The notes: generated by a model from the letters alone, not told the origin. DNA of 64,000 nt from Actinomadura spongiicola (GCF_003432485.1 NZ_QVNQ01000010.1:186001-250000), one strand, 5' to 3'; positions 1 to 8,403 are shown, counted from the stretch's first letter. Translations and numbers: made by a program.

Positions 1-1
1 C

Positions 2-76
2 GACTTCGACCGGTTCATCTCCGTCGTCCGCCGGATCGACGATTTCTTCGTGTCGGTCGTGAAACTTCCCCGCTGA
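2..76 (+). CDS. C-terminal end of an unidentified protein (partial)
   Basis: An open frame enters from the left edge and stops at 76 after 24 residues, ending in VVKLPR. The tail is mixed hydrophobic and charged (DFDRFISVVRRIDDFFVSVV), as in a C-terminal amphipathic helix. Too little is present to name a family. The stop lies about 80 bp before the MarR gene, so it is probably a separate gene read in the same direction. Confidence 0.4.
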   Translation, partial: DFDRFISVVRRIDDFFVSVVKLPR

Positions 77-154
77 CGCGCCGCCCCGGCCGGGGCCCGT
101 GCCCGCGGGGGCCCCGGGATGCCGTTGACGGTGCGGTATGTAACAGTGGGGGGC

Positions 155-628
155 ATGGTGGAGACGCCGGGTGAGGAGGCCGCCGATTCCGTGGCGGCGC
201 TCGATGACGCGGCGTTCGCCCTGATGGACATCTGGACCCGTGCCCACAGCGCGCCGGACGTCCCGGTTCCGTCCGCGCAGCTTCGCGCGATGTTCGTCCT
301 GGAGCGCGGGGCGGTGAACGTCAGCCACCTGGCGGGCGAGTTGGGGGCGCTGGTGTCGTCGGCGAGCCGGCTCTGCGACCGGCTGGAGGCGTCCGGGCTG
401 TTGACACGCGACCACGGGCGGGACCGCCGCGAGGTCACCGTCCGGCTGAGCGCCGACGGCCGGGCGCTGCTCGACCGGCTGCGCCGACGGCGGCGCGAGG
501 AGCTGACCCGCGTGCTCGCCTCGATGCCGACGTCCGCCCGCGCCGCGCTGCTGTGGGGGCTCGTGGAGTTCCATGAGGCGGCCGCCAGGCCCGGTGCCGG
601 GGGCGGCACCTTTTCGCTGCCCGCCTGA
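155..628 (+). CDS. MarR-family transcriptional regulator
   Basis: 157-residue protein with a winged helix-turn-helix of the MarR type. The centre reads LRAMFVLERGAVNVSHLAGE, then SASRLCDRLEASGLL (recognition helix) and DRREVTVRLSADGRALL (wing), followed by a dimerisation helix. MarR proteins are usually dimeric repressors responding to small ligands. The ATG at 155 is preferred over the upstream in-frame ATG at 119 because a G-rich stretch (GTGGGGGG) lies just before it and the MarR fold begins soon after. The gene is followed by an L,D-transpeptidase on the same strand after about 150 bp. No target can be inferred. Confidence 0.8.
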   Translation: MVETPGEEAADSVAALDDAAFALMDIWTRAHSAPDVPVPSAQLRAMFVLERGAVNVSHLAGELGALVSSASRLCDRLEASGLLTRDHGRDRREVTVRLSADGRALLDRLRRRRREELTRVLASMPTSARAALLWGLVEFHEAAARPGAGGGTFSLPA

Positions 629-784
629 GCCGTCCCGAAAATCCGATTTCTTGGCGGTAGCCCGCCTTTAAGGCGAGCCTTCGGGAAATTCGGCGAATAT
701 TGCATTTCCTTATGCGCGGGCGCCCGGTTCAATTTTTCGCCATATCCGATACGCGCCCTTCCCCGGTCACTAACATCCGGGCAC

Positions 785-1627
785 ATGGCGACTCGAATTG
801 TGCGGGATCCGCGCCGCGCCGGCAGGTCCGCCGGCGGCCTGGTGCCGGCGGCCACGGCCGCGCTGCTGCTGCTCGGCGGCTGCGGCACCACCCCCGCCGG
901 GACGGCGTCCGGGGGGACGGCGCCCACGGGGACGGCGACCGGGGGCCAGACCGCCCCGGGCGCGCCGGCGCCGGCCAGGATCCCCCAGGCCACGACGTTC
1001 GGCACCGTCTCCGGCGCGCCCAGGGACGCGTCCTCGGACGGCGCCACCGACGGCCTCGTCGTCCACCCGGAGCGGGCCGTTCCCGTGTTCGACCGTCCGG
1101 GCGGACGACCCGTCGCCACGCTCCCCACCGAGCAGCTCGGCGCCCCCACCTGGGTGCCGGTGGTGGAGAGCTCCGGCGGCTGGCGGCGCGTGCTGCTGCC
1201 GTCCCGGCCCAACGGATCCAGCGGCTGGATCCCCGGTGACGGGCTGCGCGCCGCGCACACGCCCTACACGGTCCGCGTCGATCTCGCGCACCGGCGGCTC
1301 ACGCTGTTCCGGTCCGCGAAGGAGACCGGGCGGTGGACGGTCGCGATCGGCGGCGCGAAGACCCCGACCCCGCCGGGCCGGACGTTCCTCATGGCCACGC
1401 TCGCCCCGGCCAAGAGGACACCGAGCCCGATCGTGCTGCCGCTCGGCACGCACTCGGCGACCCTCGACACCTTCGGCGGCGGTCCCGGCACCGTCGCCCT
1501 GCACGGCTGGCCCGACGCCTCCGTGTTCGGCAAGGCCGTCACCCACGGCTGCGTCCGGGTGCCGGAGGACGCGCTGAGGGCGCTGTCACGGGTCCCGCTC
1601 GGCTCCCTGGTGTTCATCACCGGCTGA
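785..1627 (+). CDS. L,D-transpeptidase lipoprotein (YkuD domain)
   Basis: 280 residues. The N-terminus is a lipoprotein signal: basic residues, a hydrophobic stretch and the lipobox LLGGC near residues 28-33. A Thr/Gly/Ala/Pro-rich linker follows, then a middle domain, and a C-terminal YkuD catalytic domain containing HGWPDASVFGKAVTHGCVR. The HGCVR cysteine is the catalytic nucleophile of the family. YkuD enzymes make 3-3 crosslinks in peptidoglycan or attach proteins to it, so it should act outside the membrane. The GTPGRTF-like segment (TPTPPGRTF) typical of YkuD is present upstream of the active site. A secreted protein follows on the same strand after about 65 bp. Confidence 0.88.
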   Translation: MATRIVRDPRRAGRSAGGLVPAATAALLLLGGCGTTPAGTASGGTAPTGTATGGQTAPGAPAPARIPQATTFGTVSGAPRDASSDGATDGLVVHPERAVPVFDRPGGRPVATLPTEQLGAPTWVPVVESSGGWRRVLLPSRPNGSSGWIPGDGLRAAHTPYTVRVDLAHRRLTLFRSAKETGRWTVAIGGAKTPTPPGRTFLMATLAPAKRTPSPIVLPLGTHSATLDTFGGGPGTVALHGWPDASVFGKAVTHGCVRVPEDALRALSRVPLGSLVFITG

Positions 1628-1691
1628 CCCGGCACACGCCCCGGCCCCGCCGGTTCCTCCTCAGAATCTCAAGAATCCGGAGAACACACCC

Positions 1692-2339
1692 ATGTCTCAC
1701 AGCCATGTCGCCGGACGGCTCACCGCCGCCGGCCTGCTGGTCACCGCCCTCGTCGCCGCCGCGCCCACCGCGTCGGCCGCCGCCCCGCGCGACGCCGAGG
1801 GGGCCGCGTACGGGCTCACGGTCACCGGGCCGCTCGACGTACCCCCGGTACCGGCCGTGTCGTCCAGATCCGGGGACGTCACCAAGCACCTGCTCCGCGA
1901 GGATCACACCGACCTGGTCGACGCGTCCGCCCTGGACGTCAGCGCCGCCGCGGACCGTGCCCGCTCCGCCGTCGCGCGGGTCGCCGTCCCGTCCGCGAAG
2001 CTGCGGGCCGACGCCGTCTCCGCCGAGTGCAGGGGCGGCCGGGGCAGCGCCAGCCTGGCCCGCGCCTCCCTGGCGGGCCGTTCCCTGGACGTCTCCCCGC
2101 CCCCGAACACCACCGTCCCGGTGGACGTGCCCGGCCTCGGCCGCGGTTCCCTGACCCTCAACAAGCAGCAGCGCCGGGCCGACGGCCGTCTCGACGTCAC
2201 CGCGATGGAACTCCGGCTGCCCGTGCCGGGCGACGCCGCCACGATCCGGATCGCGTCCGCCACCTGTGGCCGCGCGGCGGCCCCGCCGAAGGCGCCCGCC
2301 CCGACCCCGGTGAAGCGCGACCTGCCCGTCACCGGCTGA
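1692..2339 (+). CDS. secreted protein of the choice-of-anchor P type ending at LPVTG
   Basis: 215 residues. A cleavable Sec signal spans about residues 1-30 (AGLLVTALVAAAPTASAAA). The mature part resembles actinobacterial choice-of-anchor P proteins: alternating beta segments, a Cys near SAECRGGRGSA and another near ASATCGRAA that may form a disulfide. The protein ends in a proline-rich spacer followed by KRDLPVTG and an immediate stop. LPVTG is a sortase sorting motif, but the hydrophobic helix and basic tail a substrate needs are missing. It may therefore be released rather than anchored. Function unknown. Confidence 0.6.
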   Translation: MSHSHVAGRLTAAGLLVTALVAAAPTASAAAPRDAEGAAYGLTVTGPLDVPPVPAVSSRSGDVTKHLLREDHTDLVDASALDVSAAADRARSAVARVAVPSAKLRADAVSAECRGGRGSASLARASLAGRSLDVSPPPNTTVPVDVPGLGRGSLTLNKQQRRADGRLDVTAMELRLPVPGDAATIRIASATCGRAAAPPKAPAPTPVKRDLPVTG

Positions 2340-2391
2340 CGGGCGTCCCGCGGCGGCCCGGCCGAGCACCCCGCGGCCCGGGCCGTCGCGG

Positions 2392-2823
2392 TCAGCGCGC
2401 CAACGACTTCTCGAAATGCACGATCGCGCCGCCGTGGTGCACGCGATCGGCGATGTGCAGTTCCTCCGTGAACGCCCGTATCAGTTGAAGCCCCCGCCCA
2501 TGCTCGGCCAGCGGCGCCCCGCGCGGGGCCTCCCACCCGGCGCCCCGCTCACGCCGCTCACCGGTGCCGAGTTCGTCGGCCGCACCCCCGTCGATGACCT
2601 CCACGACGCATCGCGTCCCGTCCATCCGCGCCCGGACCTCGTACTCCAGTCCGTTAGCGGCGTGCTGGATGACGTTCGCGCACGCCTCTCCCAGCGCGAG
2701 CGCGATATCGGCACGGATCTCGGAGGCGACCCCGAGCCCGCGGAGAGAGGCATCGAGCGTGTGCCGCACCAGCGGAGCGCTCTCGGCGTTCCTCGGCAGG
2801 GTCATTTCGAGAACGACCTCCAT
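2392..2823 (-). CDS. anti-sigma-factor-like ATP-binding protein (HATPase_c, RsbW/SpoIIAB type)
   Basis: 143 residues forming a stand-alone GHKL ATPase domain. The N-box is visible (ALGEACANVIQHA, about residues 45-57), as are the VEVIDGG segment (G1 region) and the glycine-rich GRGLQLI (G2). The family usually binds and phosphorylates partner proteins to control sigma factors; actinomycetes carry dozens. The start has a good SD (GGAGG about 8 nt upstream of the ATG). It is convergent with the secreted protein gene and divergent from the SepF-like gene. No cognate sigma or anti-anti-sigma gene is adjacent. Confidence 0.85.
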   Translation of the reverse strand: MEVVLEMTLPRNAESAPLVRHTLDASLRGLGVASEIRADIALALGEACANVIQHAANGLEYEVRARMDGTRCVVEVIDGGAADELGTGERRERGAGWEAPRGAPLAEHGRGLQLIRAFTEELHIADRVHHGGAIVHFEKSLAR

Positions 2824-2958
2824 GCCAATCGCCTCCGTTCCTCTAGCATCCAGATTTCCCGCTGGTCCTCAACGGAAACTCCAGACCCCGAAAAAACGCG
2901 CCCACCAGCGCCGAAACCCATTCGACGCGAAATTCGCGCACCGCGGACCCCTTGACCC

Positions 2959-3192
2959 GTGGCGCCGGACCGGCAGACTGGGGCGGTGGTCAAGTCGCTG
3001 CGCCCGCAGAACTACAACGAGGTCCTCTATGTCGGGCACTTCTTCCGCAAGGGCGTGCCCGTCCTCATGGACCTGTCGGACGTGACGGACGCCGAGGCCA
3101 AGCAGATCGTCGACTTCGCCACCGGCCTGGTGTTCGGCCGCGGCGGCGCGATGGACCGCGTCGACCGCCGACTCTTCCTCCTCCAACCCTGA
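2959..3192 (+). CDS. SepF-domain protein (short, stand-alone)
   Basis: 77 residues, almost all of them a SepF core. VVKSLRPQNYNEVLYVGHFF corresponds to the first strand and helix, then VPVLMDLSDVTDAEAKQIVDF and ATGLVFGRGGAMDRV, ending in RRLFLLQP. SepF links FtsZ to the membrane at the division site. Canonical actinobacterial SepF is roughly twice as long and has an N-terminal membrane-binding helix and a linker, both absent here. It may therefore dimerise with or modulate full-length SepF, or do another job. The GTG at 2959 gives the longest form; an in-frame GTG at 2986 is also possible. Confidence 0.7.
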   Translation: MAPDRQTGAVVKSLRPQNYNEVLYVGHFFRKGVPVLMDLSDVTDAEAKQIVDFATGLVFGRGGAMDRVDRRLFLLQP

Positions 3193-3349
3193 CCCGGCAC
3201 GTCCACGCGCCGGGGCCGATCCGGACCTCCTTCCCCTACCCGCCCGAGGCTCCGGCATTCTCGACGTCCCCGGGTGAGGCGCCTCACGGAACCCGACAGG
3301 GATTCGGATCATCTATTTCTCCAGGTTGTGCTCATTGGAGGAGGAGTTC

Positions 3350-3664
3350 ATGGTCCGTCGGGTTTCGCTTGCGGCCGTCGTGGCGCTGGGTGGCACGCTG
3401 TTGCTCAGCGGCTGCCAGACCGTCTCGAGCTCGTACGCCTGCTCGAACGGCGAGTGTCACGTGACCGTGACCGGGTCGGATCAGAGCATCGAGGTCAACG
3501 ACATCGACCTCACCGTCTCCACGATCACCGCTCAGGGCATGACCATCTCGGTGGAGGGCTCGTCCCCGACGACGATCGCGGTGGGCCGGCGCGCCCGGGT
3601 CGGCGCGGTGGAGATCACGGTCACCTCGGTGAAGGGCGACGAGGTCAAGTTCGACCTCCGCTGA
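3350..3664 (+). CDS. small lipoprotein of unknown function
   Basis: 104 residues. A lipoprotein signal peptide (MVRRVSLAAVVALGGTLLLS) ends in the lipobox LLSGC. The mature part is beta-rich with a paired Cys (YACSNGEC) and repeating Val/Thr/Ile strands (HVTVTGSDQSIEV, VEITVTSVKGDEV). The ATG at 3350 is chosen because GGAGGAGG lies about 6-13 nt upstream; the in-frame ATG at 3326 has no such site. The stop abuts the end of the convergent gene on the other strand. No enzyme motif is seen; it is probably anchored on the outer face of the membrane. Confidence 0.7.
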   Translation: MVRRVSLAAVVALGGTLLLSGCQTVSSSYACSNGECHVTVTGSDQSIEVNDIDLTVSTITAQGMTISVEGSSPTTIAVGRRARVGAVEITVTSVKGDEVKFDLR

Positions 3665-4240
3665 TCATCGACCGCGGCGACTGCGACCGGTCCGCGCCTT
3701 CCCCGCACACGGCACCGGCACCTTCTCCACCGGCAACGGCCAGGTCAAGGTCAGCCCCTCGTCAACGGGCACCGCCGCCCAACGCTCAGCGGCACGGCGC
3801 AGCGCGTTGACCGCGGGCTCCACGTCGGCGGCCACCACCGGCAGCGGCGCCGCACTGATGATCCCCCAGTACCCACGCAACCGTTCCAAGACCACGTCAA
3901 CCGCGAGATCCTCTTCGACGGCGTCGTGGACCACCCCGGCGAGCGCCTCGGAGATCCCCAGGTCGTCCGCATGCGCCTTGATGATCTGCTTGGACCGCTC
4001 GGCCGCGTGCGGCTTCTGCCGTCCCGAGACCACGACCATATTGGTGAACAACGCACCCGCGGCGACGCTCCCCCAGAACCCCCGCGTCACGCCGAACTCC
4101 CGCTCGGCGACGAAATGCGCGAGGTCATGCGGGATGGCGCTCGTCCGGTCGTACCCGGGAACCTGCACCGTCACGCCATCGGCGCGGGCCGCGTTGGCGA
4201 AATAACGATTCCCGCCCAACCGCTGAAACGTGACATCCAT
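3665..4240 (-). CDS. conserved hypothetical protein
   Basis: 191 residues if started at the ATG at 4240; an alternative ATG lies three codons upstream at 4249. The sequence contains GYDRTSAIPHDLAHFVAERE, and the HDLAH element looks like a possible metal-binding or structural motif. A Gly/Ala-rich stretch follows (WGSVAAGALFTNMVVVSG), then a helical middle part and a basic C-terminus (ARTGRSRRGR). There is no clear signal peptide. I do not recognise a named family. The gene is convergent with the small lipoprotein gene with no spacing. Confidence 0.55.
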   Translation of the reverse strand: MDVTFQRLGGNRYFANAARADGVTVQVPGYDRTSAIPHDLAHFVAEREFGVTRGFWGSVAAGALFTNMVVVSGRQKPHAAERSKQIIKAHADDLGISEALAGVVHDAVEEDLAVDVVLERLRGYWGIISAAPLPVVAADVEPAVNALRRAAERWAAVPVDEGLTLTWPLPVEKVPVPCAGKARTGRSRRGR

Positions 4241-4339
4241 ACCGCCCACCCTGACCGACCACCACCACCCCCCACAACTTCTTTTCCAACGGCCCTAAGG
4301 TCGTCAGGGAGTGTCCGACGTCGCACCTAAGTTGCCTCC

Positions 4340-4858
4340 ATGGGTTATGACATCGATTTCGTGGAGGGAAAGCCCGGCCAGTCATGGGAGGAGGGCATGG
4401 ACGTCTTGCAAGCACGGACCAAAGGCCCGGACGTCCTTACTCGTCCACCGAACTGGGACCTGGTCGTCACCAGGGCGCGAGAGCTTCTCGGGGACGTGTC
4501 GGTCGCGGAAAACCCACCTTCGTGGGAGATAGACCACAGCCCAGCCAAGATCCTGGTGAGCTGCATCTCGGGCGAATGGTCCATGACCGTGCCCTACTGG
4601 ACCGAAGGGGATGCGGCCAGGAGTGTCGCCGAACGGATCCTTGCCATCTGCGAGATCATCGAATCCGCGACAGGGCTTCGAGCCCTCGACCCACAGCTAG
4701 GTCAGGCCGTCCTGTCGGAGGGGTGGACTACGGAACGAGCCGCCTCCATGTTCGATCTCGTGGCGGGCGCCCTCAGAAACCAAGAGCGACGTAAGCGGTT
4801 GACCCCCGTGATCGCGTCGCTGTTCGGAAACCGATTGCGGGGCGCCGGTAGACTTTAG
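4340..4858 (+). CDS. hypothetical protein
   Basis: 172 residues, soluble, with Trp-rich segments (SWEIDHSPAKILVSCISGEW) and a helical C-terminal half (ERILAICEIIESATGLRAL). No signal peptide or membrane segment is seen. The ATG at 4340 sits in a 90-bp gap after the preceding minus-strand gene. The gene ends just before a cobalamin riboswitch, so transcription may run into the metE leader. I do not recognise a family. Confidence 0.5.
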   Translation: MGYDIDFVEGKPGQSWEEGMDVLQARTKGPDVLTRPPNWDLVVTRARELLGDVSVAENPPSWEIDHSPAKILVSCISGEWSMTVPYWTEGDAARSVAERILAICEIIESATGLRALDPQLGQAVLSEGWTTERAASMFDLVAGALRNQERRKRLTPVIASLFGNRLRGAGRL

Positions 4859-4861
4859 GGC

Positions 4862-5042
4862 GCGGATGGTTCACTCGGGGACGAGTGTCGTAAGAGGGAA
4901 CCCGGTGGAAATCCGGGACTGCCCCGCAGCGGTGAGCGGGAACGACCGCCGTCATACGCACTGGGCCGGACGGCCTGGGAAGCGACGGCCAGTAGGAGAC
5001 GCCTCGGGAGAGGCGATGCCCGCGAGTCCGAAGACCTGCCTC
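4862..5042 (+). promoter_or_regulatory. cobalamin (B12) riboswitch
   Basis: The conserved core can be read directly: GAACCCGGTGGAAATCCGG, then ACTGCCCCGC (B12 box region) and GGTGAGCGGGAACGA, a variable arm around GGCCGGACGGCCTGGGAAGC, and the 3' closing element AGTCCGAAGACCTGCC. It lies directly upstream of metE, the B12-independent methionine synthase. This is the standard arrangement in which B12 shuts off metE when the B12-dependent enzyme can work. About 110 nt of leader (5043-5156) follow and would hold the expression platform. The outer ends are approximate to about 10 nt. Confidence 0.93.
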
Positions 5043-5156
5043 CGCCCGTGCGCCGACCGGCGCGCGGTGGTCTGCGGCCTCGCGGGAAGGTCTGCGGCGC
5101 GCGTGCAGCGTGCCCTGCGCCCGCGGGTCGCCCGTGGCAGAGCGAGGGATGCCGCC

Positions 5157-7406
5157 ATGAACACCACGATCCTCGGATATCCCCGAATCGGGGCGCGCCG
5201 GGAGCTGAAGTTCGCCACCGAGGACTATTGGGCCGGACGCGGTGACGCCGACGCGCTCACGAAGACCGGCGCGGAACTGCGCGCGGCGGTCTGGACGGGC
5301 CTGCGCGAGGCGGGCCTCGACGCGATCCCGTCCAACACGTTCTCGTTCTACGACCACATGCTCGACATGAGTGTGCTGGTCGATGCCGTCCCGGAGCGGT
5401 ACCGGCATCTGACCGGGTTCGACCGGTACTTCGCGATGGCGCGCGGCGTGCAGGACGTGCCACCGCTGGAAATGACGAAGTGGTTCGACACGAATTACCA
5501 CTACATCGTCCCCGAGATCGGGCCGGGGACGCGGTTCCGGCTGGCGGACGGGTCCGCGGCCAAGCCCCTGGCCGAGTACCGGGAGGCGAAGGCGCTCGGT
5601 ATCGAGACGCGGCCCGTTCTCGTCGGGCCGTTCACCTATCTACTGCTGGCGAAGCCAGCGGAGGACGCGCCGAACGGGTTCCGGCCGCTCGACCTTCTCG
5701 ACGGGCTCGTCGACGTGTACGCCGAAGTGCTGGAGCGGTTGGCCGGGTCGGGCGCGGAGTGGGTGCAACTGGACGAACCCGCCCTGGTCGCCGACCGGAC
5801 GGACGAGGAGATCGACGCGCTCGCGCGGGCGTACGCGCGGCTCGGGCGGCTGACCAGCAGACCACGGCTGATGGTCGCCACGTACTTCGGGACGATCGGC
5901 GCGGACGCGCTGCGGGTGCTGGCCGCGAGCCGTGTGGAGGCCGTCGGGCTCGACTTCGTGGCGGGCCCCGGCAATCTCGACGTGCTGGCCTCGGTCGGCG
6001 GGCTGCCGCGCAAGACCCTCGTCGCGGGCGTCGTGGACGGCCGAAACGTGTGGCGTACCGACCAGCGCCGCGCCAAGGCCACCTGCGCCGCGCTGCTCGG
6101 GCTCGTCGACCGGGTGGCCGTCGGCACGTCCTGCTCGCTGATGCACGTGCCCATCGACCTCGACGCCGAGACGCCGCTGGACCCGGACGTCCGGGGGCGG
6201 CTCGCGTTCGCGCGGCAGAAGGTCGGCGAGGTCGTCGCGCTCGGGCGGGCGTTGCGGGAGGACGTCCCGCCGTCCGCCGACATCCCGGCGCCCTCGGCGG
6301 GCGTCGACCCGGACGTTCGCGCCCGGCTCGACGCGCTCGGCGACGGAACCCGCCGGGGTGACCGCGCCACCAGGTTCGCCGTCCAGCGGGACGCGCTGGG
6401 CCTGCCCCCGCTGGCGACGACGACGATCGGCTCGTTCCCGCAGACCCGCGAGATCCGCCGGGCCCGCGCCGACCGCCGCGCCGGGCGCATCACCGACGAG
6501 GCCTACACGCGGCTGATGAAGGACGAGATCGCCCGGGTCGTCGCGCTTCAGGAGGACCTCGGCCTGGACGTTCTCGTACACGGTGAACCCGAACGCAACG
6601 ACATGGTGCAGTACTTCGCCGAACAACTCGACGGATACGCCGCCACCGAGCACGGGTGGGTGCAGTCGTACGGGTCGCGGTACGTGCGTCCGCCGATTCT
6701 GCACAGTGACGTGGCGCGGCCACGTCCGATGACGGTGGAGTGGGCGACGTACGCACAGTCGCTGACGAGCAAACCGGTCAAGGGGATGCTGACCGGGCCG
6801 GTGACCATGCTGGCCTGGTCGTTCGTCCGGGACGACCAGCCGCTCGCCGACACCGCCCGGCAGGTCGCGCTCGCGTTGCGGGACGAGATCGCCGATCTGG
6901 AGGCCGCGGGGATCCGCGTCATCCAGGTCGACGAGCCCGCGCTCCGCGAACTGCTCCCGCTGCGCGACGCCGACCGTCCGGCGTACCTGCGGTGGGCGGT
7001 CGGCGCGTTCCGGCTCGCGACCTCGGGCGTCGCCGACAGCACGCAGATCCACACGCACATGTGCTACTCGGAGTTCGGCGAGATCATCGACGCGATCGGC
7101 GCGCTGGACGCCGACGTGACCAGCGTCGAGGCGGCGCGTTCCCACATGGAGCTGGTCGCCGACCTGCGCGCCGCCGGGTACGAGAACGGCATCGGCCCCG
7201 GCGTCTACGACATCCACTCGCCGCGCGTCCCGGCCGCCGAGGAGATGGAGGAGAACCTGCGGCGCGCGCTGAGGGCGGTGGAACCCGCTCGACTCTGGGC
7301 CAACCCCGACTGCGGCCTCAAAACCCGCGCCTACCCAGAGACAGAAGCGTCCCTACGAAACCTCGTCACCGCCGCGCGGCGCGTCCGCGCCGACGTAACC
7401 GACTGA
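5157..7406 (+). CDS. metE: 5-methyltetrahydropteroyltriglutamate-homocysteine methyltransferase (cobalamin-independent methionine synthase)
   Basis: 749 residues, about the usual MetE length. It transfers a methyl group from 5-methyltetrahydrofolate polyglutamate to homocysteine, the last step of methionine synthesis. The N-terminal half starts TTILGYPRIGARRELKFA, a classic MetE start. The C-terminal catalytic barrel has TTTIGSFPQTREIRRAR, the zinc motif HTHMCYSEF and the final zinc cysteine in NPDCGLKTR. The open frame extends back through the riboswitch, but the ATG at 5157 fits the protein start and has GCGAGG about 10 nt upstream. It is controlled by the upstream B12 riboswitch. The last ~170 bp recur directly after the stop codon. 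Confidence 0.96.
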   Translation: MNTTILGYPRIGARRELKFATEDYWAGRGDADALTKTGAELRAAVWTGLREAGLDAIPSNTFSFYDHMLDMSVLVDAVPERYRHLTGFDRYFAMARGVQDVPPLEMTKWFDTNYHYIVPEIGPGTRFRLADGSAAKPLAEYREAKALGIETRPVLVGPFTYLLLAKPAEDAPNGFRPLDLLDGLVDVYAEVLERLAGSGAEWVQLDEPALVADRTDEEIDALARAYARLGRLTSRPRLMVATYFGTIGADALRVLAASRVEAVGLDFVAGPGNLDVLASVGGLPRKTLVAGVVDGRNVWRTDQRRAKATCAALLGLVDRVAVGTSCSLMHVPIDLDAETPLDPDVRGRLAFARQKVGEVVALGRALREDVPPSADIPAPSAGVDPDVRARLDALGDGTRRGDRATRFAVQRDALGLPPLATTTIGSFPQTREIRRARADRRAGRITDEAYTRLMKDEIARVVALQEDLGLDVLVHGEPERNDMVQYFAEQLDGYAATEHGWVQSYGSRYVRPPILHSDVARPRPMTVEWATYAQSLTSKPVKGMLTGPVTMLAWSFVRDDQPLADTARQVALALRDEIADLEAAGIRVIQVDEPALRELLPLRDADRPAYLRWAVGAFRLATSGVADSTQIHTHMCYSEFGEIIDAIGALDADVTSVEAARSHMELVADLRAAGYENGIGPGVYDIHSPRVPAAEEMEENLRRALRAVEPARLWANPDCGLKTRAYPETEASLRNLVTAARRVRADVTD

Positions 7407-7576
7407 TCCACGCCATGGAGAAGAACCCGCGACGCGCGCTGCGAGCGGTAGAACCCGGTCGGCTCTGGGTCAACCCCGACTGCGGTCTCAAGACCTGCGC
7501 CTACCTGGAGACGTGGGTGTCCCTGCGGAACCTGGTCATCGCCGCGCGGCGCGTGCGCGCCGACGTGATCGGTTGA
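7407..7576 (+). pseudogene. tandem partial copy of the metE 3' end
   Basis: The 170 bp after the metE stop repeat its last ~170 bp in the same reading frame. From the ATG at 7415 the copy codes 53 residues, starting EKNPRRALRAVEP and including NPDCGLKTC and AARRVRAD. metE has ENLRRALRAVEP, NPDCGLKTR and AARRVRAD at the same places. The copy keeps the zinc-ligand cysteine but cannot form an enzyme. Differences at both DNA and protein level show it is not a fresh duplication, yet it has no internal stop. It ends just before a perfect hairpin. It is most likely a remnant, though a short translated product is not excluded. Confidence 0.85.
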
Positions 7577-7584
7577 TTCACGGT

Positions 7585-7630
7585 GTCGTATGGCCTGACC
7601 GCCGCTCTCGTTGCGGTCAGGCCATACGAC
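7585..7630 (+). terminator. intrinsic terminator hairpin, probably bidirectional
   Basis: Perfect 18-bp inverted repeat: GTCGTATGGCCTGACCGC at 7585-7602 and its complement at 7613-7630, with a 10-nt loop. It sits between the metE copy and the end of the convergent ATPase gene, so it can end transcription from both sides. No clear U-tract follows, as is common in high-GC actinomycetes. Confidence 0.85.
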
Positions 7631-7638
7631 CCCCTCCT

Positions 7639-8403
7639 CTAACCGCGATCGTCCATCGCCTCGTGGAGGCGTACGAGCTGCTCGCACACCTCTGTGATGT
7701 CGGTGACCGGGAGTTTGCCGGTTTCGCCGGAGCGGGCGCACCAGCGGAACGTCGACGTCTCGCACCACACCGTCAGGTCGCCGGGGCTGGAGAGGACGGT
7801 GACGCCGAGTTCCTCCCGGGGCGCGAGGCGGTCGACGCCGCGCTGCACGAGCAGCGCCTGGAGGTTTCTCATCGCGTGTGGCTCGTCGACGGGCGCGGGG
7901 TGGCGGCGACCGTGTGAGGCGCGGGACACCGGGACGGCGAACCAGGTGGCCTTGCCGCGGACGGACGGGGAGCTGAGCCGGGACCGGGACGGGTGGTGCC
8001 CCCACCTGCCGTTCGCGAGGATCTCGATGAGTTGCAGACCGCGGCCGTGTTCGAGCAGGTCATCGGGCGTGTGCGTGCGTGGGTGCCACTGCCGGACCGT
8101 GTCGAACGCCTTGACGACCAGTTCGTCGCGTCCGCATTCGCCGCCGCGCTGGTACACCCACAGTTCGGCGCCGGGGACGTCGGGGCCGGCCGTGGCGTGC
8201 TGGAGCACGTTGGTCGCCAGTTCGCTGACCATGACGGCGAGGTCGTGGACGTTGTGGACGGCGAGGCCGAGCGAGTTGAGCAGGCCGCGGACCTGGGCTC
8301 GCGCGACGGCGGCGATGGACTCGTCCGCGGGCAGGGAGAGGGCCGCGCAGCCGCCGTGTTCCAGGTTCCAGGGGTTCCCGCACACCGGCGCGGCCTTCGT
8401 CAT
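7639..8403 (-). CDS. anti-sigma-like ATP-binding protein with C-terminal extension
   Basis: 254 residues. The first ~140 are a GHKL ATPase: N-box LAVMVSELATNVLQHATAG, then VVKAFDTV and the glycine-rich EHGRGLQLIEILA. The C-terminal ~110 residues are an extension (PGDLTVWCETSTFRWCARSG) that I do not assign. The ATG at 8403 is preferred over the in-frame GTG at 8412 because GAGGG lies about 7 nt upstream. It is one member of a WhiJ/AbaA-like set with the DUF397 and XRE genes to its right. A 16-bp palindromic element at 8489-8504, also found upstream of the XRE gene, suggests shared control. Confidence 0.8.
   Translation of the reverse strand: MTKAAPVCGNPWNLEHGGCAALSLPADESIAAVARAQVRGLLNSLGLAVHNVHDLAVMVSELATNVLQHATAGPDVPGAELWVYQRGGECGRDELVVKAFDTVRQWHPRTHTPDDLLEHGRGLQLIEILANGRWGHHPSRSRLSSPSVRGKATWFAVPVSRASHGRRHPAPVDEPHAMRNLQALLVQRGVDRLAPREELGVTVLSSPGDLTVWCETSTFRWCARSGETGKLPVTDITEVCEQLVRLHEAMDDRG

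Noticed and set aside
5069..5098. GGTCTGCGGC repeated at a 20-bp period in the metE leader
   Set aside because: Two short GC-rich copies only; probably part of the expression-platform folding or chance.
4866..5156. In-frame extension of metE upstream to an ATG at 4866
   Set aside because: The stretch is the B12 riboswitch and leader; MetE homology begins at the ATG at 5157.
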